This document shows positions 56,467-64,000 of a stretch of DNA of 64,000 nt, in pieces. The first letter of the stretch is position 1; each line of letters opens with the position of its first letter. The notes below the pieces were generated by a model. That model worked only from the letters and a program-made list of their open reading frames with translations, searched no databases and was not told the origin of the DNA. This DNA comes from Helianthus annuus (Eukaryota; Streptophyta; Magnoliopsida; Asterales; Asteraceae): the NCBI RefSeq assembly GCF_002127325.2, contig NC_035435.2, positions 113,891,235 through 113,955,234 of the forward strand, given 5' to 3'. The translations under genes and the position numbers were made by a program.

Positions 56467-59400
56467 CCGATCTATCCCTCTCCCTCACTCAAGATGTGGT
56501 CAGATTGAGAGCTATTAAGAGCTCAGAAGAAAACAAAAGGAAACGTGAGGATGACACCTCACGAAGGTCTGAGAAACGACACAGAGGGAGCAACGACCAC
56601 CAAAAAGGGTCGGGATCTAAGAAAGGAGATCGTCAGTCGGGTGAGAAACCCAAATGCAAGGTTTGTAGGAGGCATCACTTTGGGAGATGCAGGCAGGAGT
56701 CTAAGTCCCAGTCTTTCGAGAAACGTTGTGGGATCTGCAAGTCCACAGATCATAAAGTTGTGGATTGCAAGAAAATGAAGGATGCAACTTGTTTCGGTTG
56801 CAACGAGAAAGGGCACATTCGGCCAAACTGCCCAAAGAATGCGAAGAAAGCTGATGATGGGAAGAAGACTAATGCGAGAGTCTTCAGAATGGACGCCAAG
56901 GAGGCAGTTCTTGACGACAACGTCATTACAGGTACGTTTCTTGTAAATGATGTTTTTGCTAGAGTCTTGTTTGATTCAGGAGCTGATAAGTCGTTTGTAG
57001 ATGATAAGTTTTGTAAATTGTTGAACCTTCCTGTTAAAACCTTAAGTGTGAAATATGAGGTGGAATTAGCCGATGGAACCATAGAAACCGCCTCGACTGT
57101 TCTAGATGGATGTGTTATATCCATTAGGAATCATTCTTTCCCGTTATCCTTGCTTCCCTTTAAGCTAGCTGGATTCGACATAGTAATAGGCATGGATTGG
57201 TTGTCGAGTAACCAAGCCCAGATTCTGTGCAGCAGAAAGCAAGTAATAGTTAAGACTCCGTCTGGCGAGTCACTTACTATTCAAGGAGATACCCAGCATG
57301 GATTGCCCGAGCAAGTGTCCATGCTCAAGGCATCCAGATGCATGCAGAAGGGTTGTGTCATCTATATGGCACAAGTTACCATTGATGAGCCGAAGGCGAA
57401 GATTGAAGATATTCCTGTTATTTCGGAATATCCTGAGGTTTTCCCTGAAGAGCTACCTGGTTTGCCACCAGATAGGCAAGTAGAGTTTCGGATAGATATC
57501 ATACCAGGCGCTGCACCTGTAGCAAGAGCACCATACAGATTGGCACCAACGGAGATGAAGGAGTTGAGGACGCAGTTGGAAGATTTGTTAGCTAAAGGTT
57601 TTATTAGACCTAGCTCGTCTCCTTGGGGAGCGCCAATCTTGTTCGTTAAAAAGAAGGATGGTTCGATGCGCCTGTGCATCGATTATCGTGAGCTTAATAA
57701 GGTCACTATCAAGAATAGGTATCCGTTACCCAGGATCGACGATCTGTTCGATCAACTGCAAGGAGCAAGCTACTTCTCAAAGATTGACCTCAGGTCAGGT
57801 TATCATCAGTTGAAAGTCAAAGAAGAAGATGTGCACAAAACCGCGTTTAGGACTCGTTATGGGCATTACGAGTTCCTAGTGATGCCGTTTGGGCTCACTA
57901 ACGCACCAGCCGCATTCATGGATCTCATGAATCGCGTCTGCAAACCTTATTTAGATAAGTTCGTCATCGTCTTCATTGATGACATTCTTATCTACTCGAA
58001 GAGCCAAGCTGATCATGAGAAACACCTTCGTTGTATTCTCAAACTTCTGCATCAAGAGAAGCTTTATGCCAAATTTTCGAAGTGTGAATTTTGGCTTCGA
58101 GAAGTCCAATTCCTTGGACATGTAGTTAGCGAGCGTGGTATCCAGGTAGATCCCGCTAAAGTAGAAGCAGTCATGAATTGGCAGGAGCCGAAGACTCCTA
58201 CTGAGATTCGCAGTTTCCTCGGATTGGCAGGATATTATAGGAGATTTATTGAGAACTTTTCAAGAATTGCTGCGCCCCTAACTTCGTTGACCCGTAAGAA
58301 GATTAAGTTCGATTGGGGCCCTAAGCAGCAGGAATCCTTCGATGTTTTGAAAAAGAAGCTGAGCAATGCGCCAGTATTGACGTTGCCCGATGGTATTGAA
58401 GAATTTGTGGTGTATTGTGATGCATCACATACAGGCATGGGCTGTGTACTCATGCAGAAAGGCAAAGTCATTGCCTACGCTTCTCGCCAGCTCAAGGTGC
58501 ACGAGAAGAACTACACCACCCACGACTTGGAATTGGGTGTAGTTGTATTTGCATTGAAGCTATGGAGACATTACTTGTATGGCACCAAGTGCATAATTTA
58601 TTCGGATCACAAGAGTCTTCAGCATCTGTTCAATCAGAAGGAATTGAACATGCGTCAAAGGCGATGGATGGAAACTCTCAATGACTATGATTGCGAGATA
58701 CGATACCATCCAGACAAGGCAAATGTGGTTGCCGACGCCTTAAGTAGAAAGGAAAGGGTGAAGCCAATCAGAATCAATGCCAAGCGCATTGAGATAAGAA
58801 ATAATTTGAATGAAAGGGTGTTAGCTGCACAGAAGGAAGCTGTGCTGGAAGCTAACTATCCTGCAGAAAAGTTGGGAGTAACTGAGGAGCAGTTATCCCA
58901 CGACAAAGATGGAATGCTACGACTAAACGGACGAATATGGGTTCCAGTTTATGGAGGACTTCGGGATGTTATCCTCCAGGAAGCCCACAGCTCTAAATAT
59001 TCCGTTCATCCTGGAGCTGATAAGATGTACCAGGATTTGAAAGCAAACTACTGGTGGATTGGTTTGAAAAGGTCAGTAGCGGAACATGTAGCTAAATGCT
59101 TGACTTGTGCGCAAGTCAAGGCCGAGCATCAGAAGCCGTCAGGTTTGCTTCAACAACCTGAAATTCCCAAATGGAAATGGGAAATGGTGACAATGGATTT
59201 TATCACCAAGTTGCCGAAGACGAAAAAGGGAAATGATACCATATGGGTCATAGTAGACAGACTGACTAAGTCAGCTCATTTTCTACCCATCAAAGAGACG
59301 TATAGCTCAGATATGTTAGCTCAATTATACGTCGATAAGATAGTAGCGCTAAATGGTATACCTATATCTATTATCTCTGATAGAGATACTAGATATACGT

Positions 59401-59750
59401 CACATTTTTGGAAGAGTTTCCAACAATCGTTGGGCACTCGTTTGAATTTTAGTACGGCTTATCATCCTCAGACTGATGGTCAGAGTGAGCGTACTATTCA
59501 AACTTTGGAAGACATGCTTCGTGCGTGTGCGATTGTTTTAGGTGGTAGTTGGGATAAGAACCTACCACTGATTGAATTCTCCTACAACAATAGCTACCAT
59601 TCAAGCATAAAGGCTGCGCCTTTTGAGGCCCTATACGGTAGAAAGTGTAGATCACCCATTTGTTGGGCAGAAGTTGGGGAAGTCCAGTTGTCAGGACCAG
59701 ATATCGTCTTTGAGACGACAGACAAGATCGTTCAGATTCGCGACGTTTGA
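56466..59750 (+). pseudogene. pol: Gag C-terminus and Pol of the 14-kb element, ended by a frameshift
   Basis: One open frame of about 1,094 codons. Cys-His knuckles [14 protein letters not shown] and [14 protein letters not shown] (about 56727-56835); protease [11 protein letters not shown] (56969); reverse transcriptase IDYRELNK (57678) and FIDDILIYS (57973); RNase H YCDASHTG (58412); integrase CLTC (59099), MDFITKLP (59194), ISDRDTRY (59372) and DGQSERTIQ (59474) carrying the DDE residues. The first Met is at 56496, but the frame is open from 56466 and belongs to Gag. It ends IRDV-stop at 59750, where a one-base deletion separates it from the chromodomain-like tail. Confidence 0.93.
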
Positions 59751-60232
59751 AAGCTGCCAGGGATAGGCAGAAAAGTTATGCGGATCCTAAGCGCAAAGAT
59801 TTTCACTTCGATGTAGGTGAAAAAGTATTGCTCAAAGTATCGCCCTGGAAGGGTGTAATGCGATTTGGAAAGAAAGGCAAGCTGAGCCCGAGATACATAG
59901 GACCTTTCGAGATTATCGAACGTGTCGGGTCAGTCGCTTACAAGTTAAACTTGCCTGAAGAGCTTAGTGCTATTCATAATGTGTTCCATATCTTTAATTT
60001 GAAGAAGTGTTTCGCTGACGATTCACTGGTTGTACCGCATGCAGATATACACATAGACGAAAGTCTAAAATTTGTGGAAAAACCTTTGTCGATTGAGGAT
60101 CGACAGGTAAAGAAGCTTCGAAGGAAGCACGTGCCTATTGTTAAGGTCAAGTGGGATGCCCGTAGAGGTCCCGAATACACGTGGGAAGTGGAATCCACGA
60201 TGAAAGAAAAATATCCCCATTTGTTTGAATAA
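59747..60232 (+). pseudogene. Integrase C-terminus with chromodomain-like tail
   Basis: Continuation of Pol in another frame: [58 protein letters not shown], then VPIVKVKWDARRGPEYTW and KEKYPHLFE with a natural stop. Such a tail in Tekay-type chromoviruses directs integration to heterochromatin. The matching part of the minus-strand element is cut at the Trp that is intact here. A polypurine tract follows (60252-60268). Confidence 0.9.
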
Positions 60233-60251
60233 ATCTCGGGGTCGAGATTTC

Positions 60252-60268
60252 TTTTAAGGGGGTGAGGA
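60252..60268 (+). other. Polypurine tract of the 14-kb element
   Basis: TTTTAAGGGGGTGAGGA directly before the 3' LTR. Confidence 0.8.
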
Positions 60269-63200
60269 TGTAACACCTCGAAAAATTTCGTCCAATAATG
60301 TTTTGACACGTGTCATAAGGTTCCGGTATGTGAAAACATACCTTAGAGGGACTAAAAGTGACAAACAGTGAAAACTATGGAACGTAAGGGTCCAAAGTGT
60401 CAACAATGGATAAATAGGCTCTATGATAACCCTACATAATGTTTATAACCTTAAACGGATGGTTCATGGATCATACGACGCGGAAATTGCACAAAAGTGA
60501 AGTATTGCAAACTATAGGGGCCAAAAGTGTCAACATGTTTAATTTATACCTCTGAGTGAACTTTTGGCAGACCCGAAGCTTTGAGAAGCTAAAATATACT
60601 CACTAGAATATGTGGTTAAAATTTCGTGAAGTTTCGTCAACGTATGAGAAAGTTATGGCCAAAACCGTACTTAAGGGACTAAAAGCGTCAACGTCGAATT
60701 TTATGGCTTTTCGGTTGAGCGCAAAATTATCCGAGGACATTTTCATGTTGGTAAAAGTCCTAAGGTTCTTAGGAACCAAGTTTGGGGGTTTACGAGTCAA
60801 GATATGAAGCCGAAACATCGCGTGCAAGTTCAGGGACCAAAGCTGTCAAAGTTGGAAAGTTGTTGGATCTGCAGAACCCGAGGCGGCCCGCCTGGGATAC
60901 CTGAAGCGGGCCGCGTGAGACCCCCAGTAACAAAAATTCACGAAAATTGCAATTCTGGTCCGAATTGGAAGTGTTTAACAGCTCATGGCACCTCTTTTAG
61001 CTCCAATAAAATGGCTTGCATGCCTATGGGAACAGTGAGCTACTTACAAACATTAGAAATCAGCTTTAAATCAGATTTCTCATCCATTTCTTGGCACTTG
61101 CATTTGATCAAGAAGCTCTCTTCTTTCAAGAACTCTCTCAAGCAATTTCTGGAGCACTTCTGGACATCAAGGCCGACTCCTAGTGATAACTAAGCATCTA
61201 TAGGACCTTTGTAAGCTCCTAATTCAATCTCTAATTCGTTCTTTCATAGATTATTAGTAAAAGTCAAACTGGTTGTTCTTACACTTTGACTTTCTGATTA
61301 AACGGATTTCTTTCAGTCATTTCTCGAATTGAAACCTGATATATGTTGGTATTTATGTGGGAAACAAACCCTCTAAAGGGTACTATCTGAATCCCACTAT
61401 ATGCATGCTAATTGTCGAGTCAAACATGTTTCTAAAAAGTCAACAGAAGTGATTTTTGCAAAAATAAGCTTGAATGTTAATATATTAGACATGCAATCTG
61501 ATTGATCATCATAAATAACTTGTAATACATATAAGAATGTGTTTTATCATCATCAACTCGACAATCTATAGTATAAATACGAATCGGAGCCGAAAGTCCT
61601 ATAAAACGACTAATTCGTAGACTATCGATTCGGATTCGTACATGCATGTTTGAGATCTGTATTGGAGAGTATTTTTGACCATTTTTATTTTGGTAACACT
61701 TTCTGGAATTTTTGTTGATTAAGTCTATGCTTAGCCGATTCGAATGCATGTTTCCGATTTATGCATAAAGTTGACTATTTTGCCCTTTTTGATATAAAAC
61801 GTGATTTTTGGAAAAGTGAAAGAGTAGAAATCTTTATTTCTAATATATAAACTTGCACCGAAAATTTCGGATCAGTTGGTGGTCCAGATTTTGAGTTATG
61901 GCCATTAGCGTAAAACTATGTTCTTAATTTACATAAACGGCCCTTTTCGCATATGACCTATTTCTGGCCACGTTTTGGTATAAAACTTTTTACCAACTGA
62001 TGTATTATAATATTCTGGGAATTTTGATGATTTTTAATTAATTTTTGGCTGAACGGATCCTAGATCGCCTAGTTATTTCGGGTTATGTCGGTTTTGACCG
62101 TTTAAGCCATAAAATGAGTTTTACACATCCTTTTGACCCGAAACCTTTTTCTACTGATTTCAAATGTTAAATAAATTATTTTGAGCCTTCTGGAAATATA
62201 AAAATCTCAGCTTCCATATATAAACCCGGAAACGGCTCTAAATCGCATAATTAGCGTTTTAAGCGCATAGTAAGCGTTATACTTGTTTTAAACATGTAAG
62301 ACTCATACCTACTGATGTAATTAGCATATTTTCATATAATAACAGTAAGTACAAGTATATGATCTCAGATTTCCAGTTTGGGCAGTTTTAGCCCTTGTGA
62401 ATTTACTAAAATACCCCTACGGTGCATAGTTTGATTTTAAATGTTAAGTTTGGTATATGGGTCATACCCTACTGTTATAATATGTTAAATGAAGTATATT
62501 TACTGTATAAACCAGACCCGAAACTCAGATTTCTAATTTTACTCTTTTATAATCTTTTAAATGACCAAAATGCCCTACTAAGGCATAAATTGAGTTTAAA
62601 ATTATCCCGGGCAATATAGAACATAACTTACTGATGATATATCATATTTAAAGCATATTATCTCAGGGAACTTGCATTTGACTCTTTTGGCTACCCGTAA
62701 CGCCCTTATTGCGTTCGGTTCGGTTTACGTAACTAGTTTGCGTAAATTGACCGAAACGGGTCAAACGATATCATTTTTATTTCAAAATCCACAATGTATT
62801 TAGTATACCCATATTATACAAGTATTCAAACTTGTCGGGTCTAAATCACATTCTATCCGGTCTTTCGCTTAATCGTGCGTAAACCGTATCATTCCTAAAA
62901 CTAACCGGTCAAAGCTTAGGCTTAAATAAAAGACCCGTTAGGAATCTAATAGGTTAATTATAAACCTTTGTTCCAGATTAGGAGGCCCAGTAAAAGCTAC
63001 CACTCTTACCGTTTGTGTTACATACTTGCTCAGGTAAATACATTTTGACTTATTTTCCCTATACGGGCTTGGGGTACGGTATTTAAAATACCGCTTGATC
63101 GGGCGCACAAGTCCTGCTCCTTATGGGTGTACAGTCTTGAATAACTTGTGCGACTTCGTTTAAACAGTCTTGTCTTACTTTAGGCTTTGGGGGGTTATTG

Positions 63201-63805
63201 ACCGTGTCCCGGATATCCTTGGCATTATCTTACGAGATGGCCACGACCAGAGCACGGGGTGTAGGCGTACACTCGGCGTGTATAACTCTTTAATGTGGTG
63301 TGTCATTTAATTCTTAGCCCGGACAGCAGATCCCGGGCCACCAAAGATACGAGTGCATGTAAATCGTTCACAAGTTTATATTGTATAATTATCCCAAGTT
63401 AATAAAAACATTTATGCCTTGTGCATTTAAATCAATTTTCAATCATTTTCAAAATGAGTCAGTCGATTTGTATTTACCAGTGTAAACTGACGTATTTTTC
63501 CCAAAAGGTTAAGTGCAGGTACTATACGAAAATAGGCTGGCTGTTTCCTAAGAGCGTCCACTATAGTCTCGCAAGCTCGGACGACAAATATCTGTTGAAC
63601 TATTTATTCTTATTTTATTGATCCGCCTGTGGATCCGTTTCAACTACTGTGATATTAGTATTGCACTTTATTTAAAAGTTGAAATGTATCTATTCTGCTT
63701 CCGCTGTGCATTATTATATTGTGTTGATTGTCTATGACGATGCCAACTACGTCACTGTACCCCACACCGGGCCCACCGGTGACACGTGGAAATCGGGGTG
63801 TGACA
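60269..63805 (+). repeat. 3' LTR of the 14-kb Gypsy element
   Basis: 3,537 bp, same length as the 5' LTR; about eleven differences seen by eye. Leader intron signals and word copies are repeated unchanged. Confidence 0.95.
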
Positions 63806-63965
63806 GTCGTATCCTGATCGTGAGAGTTCGTTGGAACTCAAGACGTGGACCGAAGTTCATGTGGGAGAGTGAAGATCAGATGAAGCTTAAGTATCCTGAT
63901 GACAAGTCTAATTCTGGTACTACTAGTGAATTTCGGGACGAAATTCCGTTTCAAGTTGGGGATGA
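63806..63965 (+). pseudogene. Old Gypsy pol, chromodomain-like end
   Basis: GTCGT duplication, then RILIVRVRWNSRRGPKFMW and EDQMKLKYPD, in frame with 49700-49753 after removing the insertion and one duplication copy. Ends with AATTTCGGGACGAAATTCC and AGTTGGGGATGA, the same polypurine block as in the minus-strand element. Confidence 0.85.
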
Positions 63966-64000
63966 TGTGGCACCTGAGGAAAAATCTGCAGCAATCTTGG
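63966..64000 (+). repeat. Possible start of the old element's 3' LTR
   Basis: TGTGGCACCTGAGG follows the polypurine tract at the expected place, but it does not match the start of the 5' LTR at 30761 (TGTGACAACCCGAAC). Only 35 bases are available. Confidence 0.4.

Larger units (their letters stand above)
49759..63805 (+). mobile_element. Young Ty3/Gypsy element (chromovirus, Tekay/Del-like) with an extra ORF, 14.0 kb
   Basis: Two 3,537-bp LTRs (49759-53295 and 60269-63805) start TGTAACACCTCG and end GGGGTGTGACA, differing at about eleven sites by eye (near 99.7 percent). GTCGT duplications flank it. The order is LTR, primer site, extra ORF, gag, protease, RT, RNase H, integrase, chromodomain-like end, polypurine tract, LTR. 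The coding part has one nonsense codon and two one-base frameshifts. Confidence 0.96.
30761..64000 (+). mobile_element. Old Ty3/Gypsy element with nested insertions (right end outside window)
   Basis: 5' LTR in two pieces (30761-30916 and 33134-35298), primer site 35301, then a decayed gag-pol read through 35400-37343, 47484-49753 and 63806-64000. Insertions inside it: a solo LTR at 30917, a minus-strand Gypsy at 37344 and a plus-strand Gypsy at 49759. Reading continues in the same frame across both larger insertions when one target duplication copy is removed. Confidence 0.8.

Noticed and set aside
1..64000. tRNA, rRNA or ordinary host genes
   Set aside because: No cloverleaf, rRNA core sequence or non-transposon protein domain was found; tRNA-Met-like strings are primer binding sites.

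Overview
This window looks like repeat-dense plant nuclear DNA. No ordinary host gene, tRNA, rRNA or CRISPR array is visible. The evidence for a plant is Ty3/Gypsy and Ty1/Copia elements primed by initiator tRNA-Met, PIF/Harbinger DNA transposons with a Myb-like companion protein, a foldback MITE and AT-rich spacers. The style of the elements reminds me of the daisy family (Asteraceae), but that is recognition, not proof.

Layout: (1) 1-2423, 3' part of a Gypsy-type LTR. (2) 2424-3880 plus 16562-16860, an uncharacterised segment (perhaps a minus-strand LTR) split by a complete 12.7-kb Copia element of Sirevirus type at 3881-16556, with matching 727-bp LTRs, a GGTTT target duplication, decayed gag and pol, and a long extra coding region after pol. 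(3) 16861-21790, old Copia fragments (gag on minus; RT and RNase H on plus), the RT/RNase H part split by a PIF/Harbinger element (18683-21334) that itself holds a 414-bp foldback MITE in a TA repeat. (4) 21965-24112, a second Harbinger-like element whose only gene is an apparently intact two-exon Myb-like ORF1 protein. (5) 24634 to beyond the window, a nest: a decayed Copia element; in its 3' LTR an old Gypsy element (from 30761); in that element's 5' LTR a solo LTR (30917-33128, duplication CTGAT); in its reverse transcriptase a young minus-strand Gypsy element (37344-47478, 2507-bp LTRs, duplication ATTGA); and in the end of its pol another young Gypsy element (49759-63805, 3537-bp LTRs, duplication GTCGT). 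Removing the last two insertions plus one duplication copy restores a continuous reading frame in the old element, which confirms the order.

The two young Gypsy elements have LTR pairs over 99 percent identical by eye, yet both have coding damage: one nonsense codon in the chromodomain-like tail of the first, and one nonsense codon plus two one-base frameshifts in the second. The second carries an additional proline-rich ORF before gag. The first may use a 90-base intron near the start of gag.

The most unusual signal is structural. All five Gypsy-type LTR families place a good splice donor and a TGCAG or CGCAG acceptor at matching positions in the LTR leader, the acceptor 234-309 bp before the LTR end. 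The candidate intron between them is packed with short stem-loops. In several families, and in the leader regions of two elements, hairpin loops are held constant while the stems change on both sides so that pairing is kept. This suggests a structured, removable leader module that may mark full-length RNA; the function is inference.
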